From: Pseudomonas abieticivorans
GTDB taxonomy: Bacteria; Pseudomonadota; Gammaproteobacteria; Pseudomonadales; Pseudomonadaceae
Length of the DNA stretch: 64,000 nt
Direction: 5' to 3'
Assembly (NCBI RefSeq): GCF_023509015.1
Contig: NZ_CP094975.1
Location: 3,148,501 to 3,212,500, forward strand
Shown: positions 30,454 through 42,914 of the stretch, piece by piece
Layout of the letters: each line of letters starts with the position of its first letter
How positions within the stretch are numbered: the stretch's first letter is position 1
Program-made: the position numbers and the translations under genes
Notes under the pieces: model-generated
Databases searched by the model: none
The model's input: the letters and a program-made list of their open reading frames with translations, nothing else
What the model was told of the DNA's origin: nothing

Positions 30454-31260
30454 TCAGCTGGCGGCGGGCTGTTCGGCAAGCTTGTCGGCCAGGCGCACGA
30501 AGGCGGCCAGGTCGAGCTGTTCTGGGCGCAGGCTGCCATCGACGCCGGCAGCCTGGATTTCGTCGTTGCTCAGCAGGGCCTTGAGCGTGTTGCGCAGGGT
30601 TTTGCGGCGCTGGTTGAAGGCTTCGCGTACCACGCGCTCCAGCAGGCGATGGTCCTTGGCCGGGAAGGGCAGCACTTCGTGCGGCACCAGGCGCACGATT
30701 GCCGAGTCCACCTTGGGCGGCGGATTGAATGCGCCCGGGCCCACGTTGAACAGGTGTTCCACGCGACAGTGGTACTGCACCATGATCGACAAACGGCCCC
30801 AGTCGCCGCCGCCAGGGCCTGCGGCCAGGCGTTCGACCACTTCCTTTTGCAGCATGAAATGCATGTCGCGGATCAGGGCTGCGTTTTTCAGCAGGTGGAA
30901 GATCAGCGGCGTAGAAATGTTGTACGGCAGGTTGCCGACCACCCGCAGGGTGCCAGGCTCGGCGCCCAGGCTATTGAAGTCGAACTTCAGTGCGTCGCCC
31001 TGATGCAGGCTGAAGTTGCTCTTGCCGGCAAACTGCTGATTGAGGATCGGGATCAGGTCCTTGTCCAGCTCGACCACGTCCAGCTGTGCGCCGCTGCTCA
31101 GGATACCTTCGGTGAGGGCGCCCTGGCCCGGCCCGATTTCCAGCATGCGCTCGCCTTCGCGGGCGCGAATCGCGCGCAGGATGCGGTCGATGACGCCGGC
31201 GTCGTGCAAAAAGTTCTGGCCGAAGCGCTTGCGCGCCTTGTGTTGGTATTGCTCAGTCAT
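30454..31260 (-). CDS. ksgA: 16S rRNA (adenine1518-N6/adenine1519-N6)-dimethyltransferase
   Basis: Dimethylates two adjacent adenosines in the 3' hairpin of 16S rRNA, a late 30S maturation step. The 268 residues contain the N-terminal [10 protein letters not shown], the SAM-binding motif [11 protein letters not shown] and the catalytic NLPYN ([11 protein letters not shown]). The start overlaps the pdxA stop by 4 bases. Confidence 0.97.
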   Translation of the reverse strand: MTEQYQHKARKRFGQNFLHDAGVIDRILRAIRAREGERMLEIGPGQGALTEGILSSGAQLDVVELDKDLIPILNQQFAGKSNFSLHQGDALKFDFNSLGAEPGTLRVVGNLPYNISTPLIFHLLKNAALIRDMHFMLQKEVVERLAAGPGGGDWGRLSIMVQYHCRVEHLFNVGPGAFNPPPKVDSAIVRLVPHEVLPFPAKDHRLLERVVREAFNQRRKTLRNTLKALLSNDEIQAAGVDGSLRPEQLDLAAFVRLADKLAEQPAAS

Positions 31261-32246
31261 GTTCGGGTCTCGGCCATCTGGTAGGCGGTTTCCAGGGCGA
31301 CCTGCAGGCTGCCGGTGTCGATCCGGCCGCTGCCGGCCAGGTCCAGTGCCGTGCCATGGTCCACGGACGTGCGGATGATCGGCAGGCCCAGGGTCACGTT
31401 GACGGCAGCGCCGAAGCCTTTGTACTTGAGTACGGGCAGGCCCTGGTCATGGTACATCGCCAGCACTGCATCGCAGTGCTCCAGATATTTGGGGGTAAAC
31501 AGCGTGTCGGCGGGCAGGGGACCGCGCAGGTCCATGCCTTCACCGCGCAAACGCGCAAGTGTAGGTTCGATGATGTCGATCTCTTCGCGCCCCAGGTGCC
31601 CACCTTCGCCGGCATGGGGGTTGAGCCCGCACACCAGGATACGGGGCTGGGCGATGCCGAACTTTTCGATCAGGTCGGCATGCAGGATGCGGGTGACCCG
31701 CTCCAGGCGTTCAGGGGTAATCGCATCGGCGACCTGCCGCAGCGGCAGGTGAGTGGTCACCAGTGCCACGCGCAGACCGTGGGTGGCCAGCAGCATCACC
31801 ACCTGTTCGGTGTGAGTCAGCTCGGCCAGGAATTCGGTGTGGCCGGAAAAGGCGATGCCGCCTTCGTTGATCACACCCTTATGTACGGGGGCCGTGATCA
31901 TCCCGGCAAAATGCCCGTCCAGGCAGCCTTGGCCCGCGCGGGTCAAGGTTTGCAAAACGAAGGCGGCGTTGCGGGTATCCAGTTGCCCGGTCACCACGGG
32001 GGCGCCCAAGGGCGTGTCCCACACGTACAGGCTGCCAGGTTCGGCAGGTGCGTCGGGGAATGCATCCGGGGTCACGCTCAGCAAGGTGACGGCCACGCCC
32101 AGTTGCGTGGCCCGCTCGGCGAGCAGGTCACGGCTGGTAATGGCAATCAGGGGGTGCGGTTGGCGCTGCCCGGCGAGCAGCAGGCACAGGTCGGGGCCTA
32201 TGCCTGCCGGTTCACCGGGCGTCAGGGCGAAACGCGGGCGTTTCAC
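31257..32246 (-). CDS. pdxA: 4-hydroxythreonine-4-phosphate dehydrogenase
   Basis: NAD-dependent oxidation in the deoxyxylulose-5-phosphate-dependent pyridoxal phosphate pathway. The 329 residues carry the N-terminal [12 protein letters not shown] and metal-binding histidines in segments such as [10 protein letters not shown] and [28 protein letters not shown] is near the C-terminus. It overlaps both surA and ksgA by 4 bases, forming a tight operon. Confidence 0.97.
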   Translation of the reverse strand: MKRPRFALTPGEPAGIGPDLCLLLAGQRQPHPLIAITSRDLLAERATQLGVAVTLLSVTPDAFPDAPAEPGSLYVWDTPLGAPVVTGQLDTRNAAFVLQTLTRAGQGCLDGHFAGMITAPVHKGVINEGGIAFSGHTEFLAELTHTEQVVMLLATHGLRVALVTTHLPLRQVADAITPERLERVTRILHADLIEKFGIAQPRILVCGLNPHAGEGGHLGREEIDIIEPTLARLRGEGMDLRGPLPADTLFTPKYLEHCDAVLAMYHDQGLPVLKYKGFGAAVNVTLGLPIIRTSVDHGTALDLAGSGRIDTGSLQVALETAYQMAETRT

Positions 32247-33556
32247 TGCGCAGCCTGGTCGACGCCAGGCAGTTTGATCTCGACGTAGGCTTCGTCGCGG
32301 ATCTGGCGTAGCCAGTTCTGCAGTTCTTCGTCGTATTTGCGGTTACGCAGCACGGTCATGGCCTGTTGCTCGCGAGCCTGTTCGGTGGCATCGGTTGCGC
32401 GGCGGCCCAGTACTTCCAATACGTGCCAGCCGTATTGAGTCTTGAACGGCTTGGACAGCTTGCCCACTTCGGTATTGGCCATCACGTCGCGGAACTCCGG
32501 CACCAGCGAGTTCGGGTCGATCCAGTTCAGGTCGCCGCCATTAAGCGCCGAGCCCGGGTCTTCCGAATACTGCTTGGCCAGCGTGCCGAAATCCTCACCC
32601 GACTGGATGCGGTTGTACAGCGCCTCGGCCAAGGCCTTGGTCTGTGCTTCGGTACGGATTTCGCTAGGCTTGACCAGAATGTGGCGAACATGCACTTCGT
32701 CACGGGTCTGGGTGCCACCGCCGCGCTTCTCCAGCACCTTGAGGATGATGAAGCCACCCGGCGTGCGGGTCGGCGGGGTGATGTCGCCCACCGACATGCT
32801 GCTCAGCATGCTGTCAAACGGCGGAGGCAGTTGGGCTGCCTTGCGGAAACCCATGTCGCCGCCTTCCAGTGCGTTGTCGCTGGAGGACTTGGCCACGGCC
32901 ATCTGGCCGAAGTCGGCACCGGCCTTGAGCTGGTCGTACACCGCCTTGGCCTGGGCCGCCGCGGTCTGGATGGCCTCGGCGTTGGCGCTTTGCGGCGTCG
33001 GGATCAGGATGTTGGCCAGGTGCACTTCTTCGGACAGTTGCGCCTTGCCCATGTCGGAAGCCAGGAAGTTCTTCACTTCCTGTTCCGACACCTGGATGCG
33101 CTCTGCCACGCGACGCTGGCGCACGCGGCTGATGATCATTTCACGGCGCACTTGGTCGCGGGCGTCGTTATAGGACAGGCCGTCGTGTGCCAGGGCTGCC
33201 TTGAACTGATCAACGTTCATGTTATTGCGCTGGGCAATGGTGCCGATCGCCTGGTTCAACTCTTCGTCGGTGATCCGGATACCGGAGCGATCACCGATTT
33301 GCAGCTGCAGGTTCTCGACGATCAAGCGCTCCAGAACCTGAGGCTCCAGCACGCTGGTCGGTGGCAACGCGCCGCCCCGCTTGGAAATGGTGGATTGAAC
33401 CTCGTGGACACGCTGGTCCAGTTGGCTCTTCATGACCACGTCGTTATCGACGATGGCCACCACGCTGTCCAGCGGTACGACTTCGGCGTGCACCACGCCA
33501 GCCAGCAACATTGCGCCCAGCAACAGCGGGCGCAGACAATCAGAAAGCGTCTTCAC
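32243..33556 (-). CDS. surA: Periplasmic chaperone and peptidyl-prolyl isomerase SurA
   Basis: Escorts unfolded outer-membrane proteins, including LptD, through the periplasm. The 437-residue precursor has a signal peptide ending near VVHA-EVVP and an N-terminal chaperone domain. Two parvulin domains follow, one around VHLANILIP and one around [15 protein letters not shown]. The start codon is GTG at 33554-33556, inside the end of lptD (17-base overlap), which links its synthesis to its main client. Confidence 0.96.
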   Translation of the reverse strand: MKTLSDCLRPLLLGAMLLAGVVHAEVVPLDSVVAIVDNDVVMKSQLDQRVHEVQSTISKRGGALPPTSVLEPQVLERLIVENLQLQIGDRSGIRITDEELNQAIGTIAQRNNMNVDQFKAALAHDGLSYNDARDQVRREMIISRVRQRRVAERIQVSEQEVKNFLASDMGKAQLSEEVHLANILIPTPQSANAEAIQTAAAQAKAVYDQLKAGADFGQMAVAKSSSDNALEGGDMGFRKAAQLPPPFDSMLSSMSVGDITPPTRTPGGFIILKVLEKRGGGTQTRDEVHVRHILVKPSEIRTEAQTKALAEALYNRIQSGEDFGTLAKQYSEDPGSALNGGDLNWIDPNSLVPEFRDVMANTEVGKLSKPFKTQYGWHVLEVLGRRATDATEQAREQQAMTVLRNRKYDEELQNWLRQIRDEAYVEIKLPGVDQAAQ

Positions 33557-36305
33557 GTTGTTGATAACCTTGAATGCCTTTGTCGAGGAAACTCTCGACT
33601 TTTGTGCCTACCACGCCACCGAGCCCTTTGAGCACGATCTGCAGGAAGACCCCATGGTCGCCTTTTTCGTTCTGCGGCAGTGCCTGGCTGAACTCGTCGT
33701 AGTCAACCCAGTAGCGGTTGATCAGGCGCAGTTTCCAGCAGCAGCTGTCGTATTCGAAACCACCAAAGGCTTCCAGTGTGCGATTGCGGTTGTAGTCATA
33801 CTGCCAGCGAGCGATGGCGTTCCACTGCGGAACCAAAGGCCACATGACCGAGAAGTCATGTTGCTGGATTTTGTAGTAGTCCTTCACGTAGTTCGGGTCG
33901 CCCGGGGTGCCATAGTCACCGCCGAAGCCCCACTTGCCGGTGGAGGAGTCGTAGTGGACCAGGTCGTTGCGGTAGCGATAACCGAAGTTGACGATCTTGT
34001 TCGGGTTGTCTTCAGGCTGGTAGTGGAACATGCCACTGCCCGAACGGGTGGTTTTGGTGTCCGGGTCCCAGTTGAAGTCCGAATTGAATCGCCAGTCGCG
34101 GTTGAAGTGGTACTCGTATTCCAGGGCATACGGCGAACGGTTGGCCAGGGCTTCCTCGCGGGTGGAGTAGTCGATACCTGGCAACTGAACCTTGCGGTCT
34201 TGGAAGTACACGGCTTCACCGATGCTGAAGCGCTGGCGTTCAAAGCCGTTGTCTTCGATCCAGCGGTTGGTGATGCCCAGCGACAGCTTGTTCTCATCGC
34301 CGACGCGGTCGGTGCCGGAGAAGCGGTTGTCGCGGAACAGCGAACCGTAGCTGAAGACGTTTTCGGCGGTGTCGAATACCGGAATGTCGGTCTGGTTAAC
34401 ATACGGGACATTCAGGTAGTAGAGGCGCGGTTCCAGCGTCTGGCGGTAGTCGGTACCGAACCAGTTGGTGTTACGGTCGAAGTACAGGCCGCTGTCGACG
34501 CTGTAGATCGGTACCGAACGGTTCTGGGTGCTGTTGAATGACTCGCCGGTCTGCAGCGTGCTCTTGCCTTGGGAGTCCAGATCCAGATCGTACTGGGTAT
34601 ACATGTACTTGATAGTTGGCTTGACGTAGCCCCACGTCCAGTTGAACGGACGGCTGATTTCAGGCGCCAGGTTCAAACGGGTACCGTTGGCGCGCGCCAA
34701 ACCTGCCACGTTGTTATCAATACGCGAAGTGACCCCACCGTCCTCGTCGGTGTAATTGCCGGTCTCAAGGCTACGCTCGAAGCGCACGGCTTCGGTCGCG
34801 TAGCTGAAGTCCAGGCCTTCCGGGTGGAACGGCAACTGGCCATTCAACGTCAGCTGTGGCAGGCGGTCGTACGGCGTGATATCCGAAACCGTCGTCAGCT
34901 TGTACGCCTGCACGTTCAGGCCCGCCACGTAGTTGTCACCACGATAGTAGGTCGCTGCCTGCTGGTTGATAAAGTCGCCGTGCTTCACGCCGATCTGGTA
35001 GGTCTCCAGATCCTGGAAGTAGTACGGGTCGCTGATATCGGTGTAGTCGACCTTATAGGTCAGACGCTGATCCAAGCCGCCTTTATGCTGCCAGTTGATC
35101 ATCCAGCGGTCTTTGCTGTAGTCGGTCTGCAGCTTGCGATCGTCGTTTTCGTCGTTCAGGTAGCCGCCGCCGAACTGGCCTTCGCTTGACTTGGTCAGGT
35201 AGCGGAACTCGCCTTCCATCAGCAAGCCGTTCTTGGCCATGTAGTGCGGGTACAACGTGGCATCGTAGTTGGGTGCCAGGTTGAAGTAGTACGGCGTGAC
35301 CAGGGACAGGCCAGTCTTGCTGCCGCTGCCAATGCTTGGCGGCAGGAAGCCGGACTGACGACGGTCGTCGATCGGGAAATAGATATACGGGGTGTACAGG
35401 ACCGGGAAGTCATGCACGCGCAAGGTTGCGTTGGTCGCGGTACCGAAGCCGGTCGCCGGGTTCAAGGTGATGTTGTTGCCCTTGATGGTCCAGGCGTTGC
35501 TGTTCGGTTCGCACGTGGTGTAGGTACCATCCTTGAGGCGGATGATGGCGTCTTCGGCACGCTTGGCATACAGCGCGTTGCCGCGAATGCCTTGCTTGTG
35601 CATCACGTATTCGGCGTTGTCGACCTGGGCCGCGCCGGTGTCCAGTTGCACCTCGGCGTGGTCACCAACCATCAGCGTGCCGTTGTCGCGCAGCTTGACG
35701 TTGCCGTCCAGCGTGCCGCGGTTCTCGGCCTGGTGCAGGCTGGCCTCGTCGGCCTCGATCTGCATGCTGCCCTGGCGCATGACGACGTCACCGGCCATGG
35801 TCGCGACCTGCTCTTCCTGCTGGTAGCGCGAGGCTTTTGCACCGATGAACGTAGGGGCGTCTTTTTTCGACGTCTTGTCGTTCATGCCAGGGCGCAGCGG
35901 TTCCTCGTAGTTGCCGGAGCAATACGGGCCGGTCTCGGCAAGTTGCGCAGGGGTGAGCTTCTCGCGTGGCACCCAGTCCAGGTGGCTGTAGTCGGCACTG
36001 CGCGACGTCAGGCCCTTGCCCTTGGCTTGGGTGACCAGCATCGGGCCCTTGGCCTTTGCCTCGGCCGCAGGTGTCGCCGTGCCGACGACATCGTCGGGCA
36101 GGCCTCCACCTTCGTGCACGGGGCGTGGCGGCAAGGCGCCGACATCAGCCTTGGGTTTGCAGTCCCAGGTACCCGCAGCCGATACGGAACAGTCATACTG
36201 TTCGGCAGCGACCGCGAACGGCGTGGCTAAGGGTTGCATCGCCAGCAGACTGCCAGTGATCAGCAACGGAAATTTTCTACGAAACGCGGGGGATTTCAAT
36301 GCCAT
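33540..36305 (-). CDS. lptD: LPS-assembly outer-membrane protein LptD
   Basis: Outer-membrane beta-barrel that, with LptE, inserts lipopolysaccharide into the outer leaflet. The 921-residue precursor has a signal peptide ([15 protein letters not shown], cleavage near AVAA), then a cysteine pair segment [12 protein letters not shown]. An OstA/LptA-like periplasmic domain (about 160-300) and a long C-terminal barrel ending in Phe follow. The ATG at 36305 is preferred over an in-frame codon at 36356 because it places the signal peptide at the N-terminus. It heads the lptD-surA-pdxA-ksgA-apaG-apaH operon and is divergent from amgK. Confidence 0.96.
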   Translation of the reverse strand: MALKSPAFRRKFPLLITGSLLAMQPLATPFAVAAEQYDCSVSAAGTWDCKPKADVGALPPRPVHEGGGLPDDVVGTATPAAEAKAKGPMLVTQAKGKGLTSRSADYSHLDWVPREKLTPAQLAETGPYCSGNYEEPLRPGMNDKTSKKDAPTFIGAKASRYQQEEQVATMAGDVVMRQGSMQIEADEASLHQAENRGTLDGNVKLRDNGTLMVGDHAEVQLDTGAAQVDNAEYVMHKQGIRGNALYAKRAEDAIIRLKDGTYTTCEPNSNAWTIKGNNITLNPATGFGTATNATLRVHDFPVLYTPYIYFPIDDRRQSGFLPPSIGSGSKTGLSLVTPYYFNLAPNYDATLYPHYMAKNGLLMEGEFRYLTKSSEGQFGGGYLNDENDDRKLQTDYSKDRWMINWQHKGGLDQRLTYKVDYTDISDPYYFQDLETYQIGVKHGDFINQQAATYYRGDNYVAGLNVQAYKLTTVSDITPYDRLPQLTLNGQLPFHPEGLDFSYATEAVRFERSLETGNYTDEDGGVTSRIDNNVAGLARANGTRLNLAPEISRPFNWTWGYVKPTIKYMYTQYDLDLDSQGKSTLQTGESFNSTQNRSVPIYSVDSGLYFDRNTNWFGTDYRQTLEPRLYYLNVPYVNQTDIPVFDTAENVFSYGSLFRDNRFSGTDRVGDENKLSLGITNRWIEDNGFERQRFSIGEAVYFQDRKVQLPGIDYSTREEALANRSPYALEYEYHFNRDWRFNSDFNWDPDTKTTRSGSGMFHYQPEDNPNKIVNFGYRYRNDLVHYDSSTGKWGFGGDYGTPGDPNYVKDYYKIQQHDFSVMWPLVPQWNAIARWQYDYNRNRTLEAFGGFEYDSCCWKLRLINRYWVDYDEFSQALPQNEKGDHGVFLQIVLKGLGGVVGTKVESFLDKGIQGYQQREDAF

Positions 36306-36435
36306 CTTATTAGTCCGGGCTTCCTGCGTGCCATCTCGCCCGCGGGGGGGCCGCACGCCTCTCGATGGTCTGAAAAAGATGCTGGATAATAAAGCATGAC
36401 CCGCTTGACGGCTAGCGCCGTCGGAGACCTCTGCA

Positions 36436-38129
<1,694 letters not shown>

Positions 38130-38130
38130 G

Positions 38131-38898
38131 ATGTTGTGGCCAGGGACCGTGATTGGCGCCGGAGCCGGTTTTGCCATTGCCTCCATACCCGGCGCATTGC
38201 TGGGGGCGTTGCTGGGGCAAGCCATGGATCGGCGCTTGCAATTGGAGAGCTGGGCGCAGTTGCGCGAGCGACTGAGCGGGCGCGGGGCCTTGCGTGACGA
38301 TGAACTGCTGTTCGTGTTGCTGGGGCGCCTGGCCAAGAGTGACGGGCGCGTGGGGGAGCCGCATATCCAGCAGGCGCGCCAGGAAATGCGCGCGCTGGGC
38401 TTGAGTGACGCCGGGCAGCGCCGCGCAATCATGGCCTTTAACCGTGGCAAAGCCGGCGGCGACCGCTTGCAGGCCCATCTGGAAAAGCTTGCCCGCCAAC
38501 CCAATGCCGCCGAAGGCGCGCTGCGCGCTGGTTGGCGGATGGTCTGGGCCGACGGCAAGGCCACCCGCAACGAGCGCTTGTTGCTGGTGCAGTGGGGTAA
38601 ATGGCTGGGCTGGACTTCGCTGCGGGTGCAGGGTTTGTCTGCCGAGTATGAGCCGCAGCGCAAGCCCTTGGGCGATGGCGCGGGGTCTTACCAGGAGGCT
38701 TTGAAGCTGCTTGGTGTTGCCGCCACCACCGAGCCTGAACAGATCAAGCGCGCCTATCGTCGCCTGATCAGCCGCCACCACCCGGACAAGTTGGCCGGCA
38801 GTGGCGCAAGCGCGGCTCAGGTGCGCGAGGCCACCGAGCGGACCCGGGAGTTGCACGGCGCCTATTCGCTGATTCGTGAGCGGCGGGATTTTCGCTGA
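38131..38898 (+). CDS. djlA: DjlA-type membrane-anchored J-domain co-chaperone
   Basis: Co-chaperone that stimulates DnaK at the inner membrane. The 255-residue protein has an N-terminal Gly-rich membrane segment (about 4-30, GAGAGFAIASIPGALLGALL), a TerB-like domain (about 50-150) and a C-terminal J domain with the HPD motif in SRHHPDKLAGSG. It starts one base after murU and is probably in the same operon, a link conserved in Pseudomonas. Confidence 0.9.
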   Translation: MLWPGTVIGAGAGFAIASIPGALLGALLGQAMDRRLQLESWAQLRERLSGRGALRDDELLFVLLGRLAKSDGRVGEPHIQQARQEMRALGLSDAGQRRAIMAFNRGKAGGDRLQAHLEKLARQPNAAEGALRAGWRMVWADGKATRNERLLLVQWGKWLGWTSLRVQGLSAEYEPQRKPLGDGAGSYQEALKLLGVAATTEPEQIKRAYRRLISRHHPDKLAGSGASAAQVREATERTRELHGAYSLIRERRDFR

Positions 38899-38908
38899 GT
38901 GTATTCAT

Positions 38909-38935
38909 GGATGAGCCGGCGTGCCGGCCCATCGT
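38909..38935. repeat. Short hairpin between convergent djlA and DUF3530 genes
   Basis: GATGAGCCGGC-GT-GCCGGCCCATC forms a nearly perfect stem in the 48-base gap between two convergent genes. No T run is visible. It may act as a bidirectional transcription stop. Confidence 0.5.
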
Positions 38936-38946
38936 GAAGCGTGTAT

Positions 38947-39933
38947 TCAGTCGATCTTTTCCGGGCTCAACCAACCGCGAATCCGCCGGAACAACTGCTC
39001 CTGCTCGGCCGACGTGTTGCCCGGCAATGCCTTGAGCCCAACCTGGGTATAGCCACCGCTCTTCATACGCTTGCTGGCCTGCAAGCGTTCGCGCGCGGCA
39101 TCGCGGGCGGTGTTGCTGTCGATGTAATAAATGTCGCCGGTCGCCACTTTGAGGCTGGGCGCCAGTTCTTCCAGGCTTTGCTTGGCATTGGTCGGCGTCA
39201 TGGGCGCCACCATCAGCAATCGCTGGGCGTGGGGTTGTTGGCGCTCTTTGAAGTAGCGAGCAGCCCAATAGGCGCCGGTGCCGTGGCCCATCAGCACGAT
39301 GGTGCGGGCCTTTTGCTGCTGGGCAAAGGCAATGCCGGCGTCGATGCGCGCGAAGATGCGTTCGGCATCGGCCTTGGCCTGTTCTTCCGGGGAGTTGGCC
39401 GAGGCGCTGCTGTCCGGGTTCTCCACGGCCGTGTCCTGTTCCACCGACTTGACCACCGGTGGCGTGGCCTTGCTCTCGGCCTGGGCGGGGGGCGCCGGCT
39501 TATCGGGCGCGCGGGCCACCGGTGCATCGGCCAACAGGTCAGGCAGGGTCAGGCTCAAGCTTTGCCAATGGGCGTCGGGCAGTTTTTGCCGTACCGGGCC
39601 CACGGCCACCGGCCAATCAGCGCTTTCCCCGGTACCGGGGACGATGACCACGGCGCCCGCCGGGTCGGCGCTGTTGGCAGGTTTCCACAAGGCCAGGAAG
39701 CTGTCGCTACCGGCTTGCAAGGTTTGCTGTTCAGCCTGTGGCAGTTGTCGCTCCAGGGCCAGGCTGTCTTCCTGGCTGCGATCGAGCACGGGGGCGCGCT
39801 CGACGATGGGTGCAGGCGCGGCTTGATCGGTGGCTGGCTTTTTTTCCGACTGTGCAGCGTTGGCCGGCAGCAGGCAGGGCAGCAGCAACGATAGGCAGAA
39901 CGCTGGCAGCGTTGTGCGGTAGATTGAGGGCAT
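38947..39933 (-). CDS. DUF3530 family periplasmic protein (alpha/beta-hydrolase-like)
   Basis: A 328-residue protein with a signal peptide (MPSIYRTTLPAFCLSLLLP, cleavage near ANA) and therefore likely exported. The C-terminal half looks like an alpha/beta hydrolase with the nucleophile-elbow-like VLMGHGTGAYWAARY, although the usual Ser is replaced by Thr (GHGTG), so catalysis is uncertain. The middle (about 130-200) is Pro/Ala/Glu-rich linker. The DUF3530 family lies at this place, before the agtS gene, in several pseudomonads. Function is unknown. Confidence 0.88.
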   Translation of the reverse strand: MPSIYRTTLPAFCLSLLLPCLLPANAAQSEKKPATDQAAPAPIVERAPVLDRSQEDSLALERQLPQAEQQTLQAGSDSFLALWKPANSADPAGAVVIVPGTGESADWPVAVGPVRQKLPDAHWQSLSLTLPDLLADAPVARAPDKPAPPAQAESKATPPVVKSVEQDTAVENPDSSASANSPEEQAKADAERIFARIDAGIAFAQQQKARTIVLMGHGTGAYWAARYFKERQQPHAQRLLMVAPMTPTNAKQSLEELAPSLKVATGDIYYIDSNTARDAARERLQASKRMKSGGYTQVGLKALPGNTSAEQEQLFRRIRGWLSPEKID

Positions 39934-40028
39934 TGGATATTCCAGGCCAGAATTGATCCCGGCAGCCTAATGGTATTTGTCATGGACAGCCACATGCTAT
40001 CGGCTGTTCCGTGTTTACGAGATTCGCG

Positions 40029-42014
40029 ATGATTCGATGGATATGCCTGCTGCTTATCGGCTGTTTATGGTTGCCCTTGACCGCCGGCGCGGCAGACCCT
40101 GGCCCATTGCGCCTGAGCGATGAGCAGCGTGACTGGCTGGGGCAGCACCGCGGACTGCGCGTGGGGGTGGTATTGCAAGCGCCCTTTGCCCAATACGATC
40201 GGCGCCTGCAGCAATTGTCGGGGGTAAACGTCGAGGTGATGAACTGGCTGGGCAAAGAACTGCAAGTCGATTGGCGCTGGCGCAACTTTCCCGATCAGCA
40301 AGCCTTGGAGCAGGCCCTGCGCGAGGGCGAGGTCGACCTGGCGCCAGGCCTTACCCAGACGCCGGCCGGCCTGCGCCTGTGGCTGTTTTCCGACCCCTAC
40401 ATGCGCATCCCGCAATTGATCGTGGGCCAGCGCAACGGGGCGATCAACGTCGACCTGGAAAAGCTCGACGGCAATGATCGGGTTGCCGTGCGTATGCCCG
40501 GCGCGGTGGCGGATTACCTGCGCGCCACCTATGCCAACCTCAATCTGCAAGGGGTGCCCCTGGAGCGCCAGGCCTTGCAGTTGTTGACCACCCAGCAGGC
40601 TCGCTATGCGGTGATCGATGAAGCGCAGTTGGCGCGCCTGAGCCGTGAAGACGAGTTTGCCGATTTGGTGGTGGTCGGTGACATCGGCTTTCCGCAGCTT
40701 TTGCGGGTCGCCAGCCGCCGCGACTGGCCGCAGTTGGCCGAAATCCTGGGGAGCGCGCTGCAAGCCATCCCCGCCAAGGACTTCGAGCAACTGCACACGC
40801 GGTGGGTGCAGCCCAAATACCCCCGGCTGAGTGAATCGCCCGGTTTTTGGCAGAACCTCTGCCTGCTGCTGTTGGTACTGCTGCTGGCGGCTGCGGCCAT
40901 CGTGGCGTGGCAACGACGCCAGTTGAATTGGTTCGAACGCTCGTTGCTGAGCGCGCGCGAAGACATCCTGATGCGTGAGGCCGGCGAGGAAGCCCTGCGC
41001 CTGACGCAGTTCTCCATCGACCAGAGCACGGTCGGCATCCTGTGGGTGAACTGGGACAGCCATGTGCGCTATGCCAACCGGGCGGCCGAAAGCATGCTGG
41101 GCTACCCCGCAGGCGCGGTGGTCGATCGGCCCCTGATCGATTTCGAGCCGGGCCTGCACATGGACCGCTGGCTGAACCTGTGGAAGCGCGCGCGGGCCAG
41201 TGAAGAAGGCCCCTTGAATTTCGAAACCCAATGCCTGTGTGCTGATGGCAGCCTGTTGCCCACCGATGTCTCATTAAGCTTCTTGCGCTTTCAGCAGGCC
41301 GAATACCTGGTGGTCTACCTCACCGACGTCACCGAGCGCCGGCGCACCGTGGCCGCCTTGCAGGAAAGCCAGGAACAGCTGCGCGAGTTGTCGGCGCACC
41401 TGGAAAGCGTGCGCGAAGAAGAGAAGGCGCGCATCGCCCGCGAGGTGCACGACGAGTTGGGGCAGATGCTGACCGTGCTCAAGCTGGAGACGTCCATGTG
41501 TGAATTGGCCTACGCCGGGCTGGACCCGGGCCTGCAAGAGCGGCTTAACAGCATGAAGCGGCTGATCGCCCAACTGTTCCAACTGGTGCGCGATGTAGCC
41601 ACGGCGTTGCGCCCGCCCATCCTGGATGCCGGCATCGCCTCGGCCATCGAATGGCAGGCCCGGCGCTTCGAAGCACGAACTCAAATCCCCTGCCTGGTCC
41701 AGGTGCCCGAAAGCTTGCCGGCCTTGAGTGACGCCAAGGCCATTGGCCTGTTTCGCATCCTCCAGGAGGCGCTGACCAATGTGATGCGCCATGCCCAGGC
41801 GCATACTGTGGATATTTCCTTGAGACTGGAGCAGGGCTGGCTGACGCTGACCATCAGTGATGACGGCGTCGGCTTTGCGCTGACGGCTGCGCGCCCGGCT
41901 TCTTTTGGCCTGGTGGGCATGCGTGAACGGGTGCTGATGCTCGGTGGCACCCTGCTGTTGGATAGCGAACCGGGCGAGGGCACCGCGTTGAGCGTGCGCC
42001 TGCCTCTGAATTGA
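40029..42014 (+). CDS. agtS: Sensor histidine kinase AgtS-like (periplasmic sensor, PAS, HisKA_3)
   Basis: Inner-membrane sensor of 661 residues. Order: signal peptide (about 1-22), periplasmic solute-binding-like domain (about 35-255), one membrane helix (about 277-297), PAS domain (about 325-440), dimerisation/phosphoacceptor domain with H474 in IAREVHDELGQML, and an ATPase domain ending GLVGMRERVLMLGG. It is a NarX-type (HPK7) kinase. In P. aeruginosa AgtS with AgtR controls uptake of 5-aminovalerate and GABA; the same neighbours follow here. The ATG at 40029 is preferred to a GTG at 40011 because it starts directly at the signal peptide. Confidence 0.87.
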   Translation: MIRWICLLLIGCLWLPLTAGAADPGPLRLSDEQRDWLGQHRGLRVGVVLQAPFAQYDRRLQQLSGVNVEVMNWLGKELQVDWRWRNFPDQQALEQALREGEVDLAPGLTQTPAGLRLWLFSDPYMRIPQLIVGQRNGAINVDLEKLDGNDRVAVRMPGAVADYLRATYANLNLQGVPLERQALQLLTTQQARYAVIDEAQLARLSREDEFADLVVVGDIGFPQLLRVASRRDWPQLAEILGSALQAIPAKDFEQLHTRWVQPKYPRLSESPGFWQNLCLLLLVLLLAAAAIVAWQRRQLNWFERSLLSAREDILMREAGEEALRLTQFSIDQSTVGILWVNWDSHVRYANRAAESMLGYPAGAVVDRPLIDFEPGLHMDRWLNLWKRARASEEGPLNFETQCLCADGSLLPTDVSLSFLRFQQAEYLVVYLTDVTERRRTVAALQESQEQLRELSAHLESVREEEKARIAREVHDELGQMLTVLKLETSMCELAYAGLDPGLQERLNSMKRLIAQLFQLVRDVATALRPPILDAGIASAIEWQARRFEARTQIPCLVQVPESLPALSDAKAIGLFRILQEALTNVMRHAQAHTVDISLRLEQGWLTLTISDDGVGFALTAARPASFGLVGMRERVLMLGGTLLLDSEPGEGTALSVRLPLN

Positions 42015-42036
42015 CGTGACGCTTGGGAGTTCGACA

Positions 42037-42666
42037 GTGATCCGAGTACTCGTGGCCGAAGACCACACCATTGTTCGCGAAGGGATCAAGCAGCTGATCG
42101 GCCTGGCCAAGGACCTGTTGGTAGTGGGCGAGGCCAGCAATGGCGAGCAGTTGCTGGAGGCCTTGCGGCAAACCCCCTGTGAAGTGGTGCTGCTGGACAT
42201 CTCCATGCCCGGGGTGAATGGCCTGGAGGCGATCCCGCGGATCCGCGCATTGAACAACCCCCCCGCCATCCTGGTGCTGTCGATGCATGACGAAGCCCAG
42301 ATGGCCGCGCGGGCATTGAAGGTAGGCGCCGCCGGTTACGCCACCAAGGACAGCGACCCGGCCTTGCTGCTGACTGCCATTCGTCGGGTGGCCGGGGGCG
42401 GGCGCTACATTGACCCGGACTTGGCCGACCGCATGGTGTTCGAAGTGGGCCTTACCGATAGCCGGCCATTGCACTCGCTATTGTCTGAGCGTGAGTTTTC
42501 CGTGTTCGAACGCCTGGCCCAAGGCGCCAACGTCAATGACATCGCCCTGCAATTGGCGCTGAGCAACAAGACCATCAGCACCCACAAGGCGCGGTTGATG
42601 CAAAAGCTCAACATCAATTCCCTGGCCGAGCTGGTGAAATATGCCATGGAGCATAAGTTGCTTTGA
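42037..42666 (+). CDS. agtR: Response regulator AgtR-like (NarL/FixJ family)
   Basis: DNA-binding partner of AgtS. The 209-residue protein has a receiver domain starting MIRVLVAEDHTIVREGIKQL, with phosphoacceptor D54 in VVLLDISMPG, and a LuxR-type helix-turn-helix near the C-terminus (IALQLALSNKTISTHKARLM). A GTG start at 42037 is chosen because GGGAG lies 8 bases upstream; an earlier GTG at 42016 would add seven residues. It lies 22 bases after agtS. It probably activates the agtABCD genes, whose upstream region holds a perfect palindrome (42810-42831). Confidence 0.88.
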   Translation: MIRVLVAEDHTIVREGIKQLIGLAKDLLVVGEASNGEQLLEALRQTPCEVVLLDISMPGVNGLEAIPRIRALNNPPAILVLSMHDEAQMAARALKVGAAGYATKDSDPALLLTAIRRVAGGGRYIDPDLADRMVFEVGLTDSRPLHSLLSEREFSVFERLAQGANVNDIALQLALSNKTISTHKARLMQKLNINSLAELVKYAMEHKLL

Positions 42667-42675
42667 TTGCGCGTC

Positions 42676-42735
42676 GCCTGGTTCGCGGGTGAACCAGGCT
42701 CACCTGTGGGAGCGGATTTATCCGCGAACCAGACG
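42676..42735. repeat. REP-type element between agtR and agtA
   Basis: Contains the core GGAGCGGATTTATCCGCGAA (42709-42728) with CCAG on its right, facing an inverted CCTGGTTCGCGG at 42677-42688. The left half also folds on itself (CCTGGTTC-GCGG-GTGAACCAGG). It lies directly after agtR and probably separates the agtSR and agtABCD transcripts. Confidence 0.75.
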
Positions 42736-42809
42736 ACGAAATCTAAAAGCGACAGCGTCTAGGCAGCAATCTCAGGCCTTCCTCGAAAAACATACCTATG
42801 CGCGCCATC

Positions 42810-42831
42810 GCTGTAGGGCAATCCCTACAGC
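42810..42831. promoter_or_regulatory. Perfect palindrome upstream of agtA, candidate operator
   Basis: GCTGTAGGG-CAAT-CCCTACAGC, nine-base arms around a four-base spacer, ends 83 bases before the agtA start codon. Its size and symmetry fit a dimeric LuxR-type response regulator, and the AgtR-like gene is next door. It is not part of a REP element. Assignment to AgtR is inference. Confidence 0.55.
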
Positions 42832-42914
42832 AATCTCTCCCAGCCCCCGATTTGCGTGACGTGCAGCCTTCACTAGGCTTAGTGCACGGCAGTCATAAAA
42901 GCAAAGGTGTGGGT

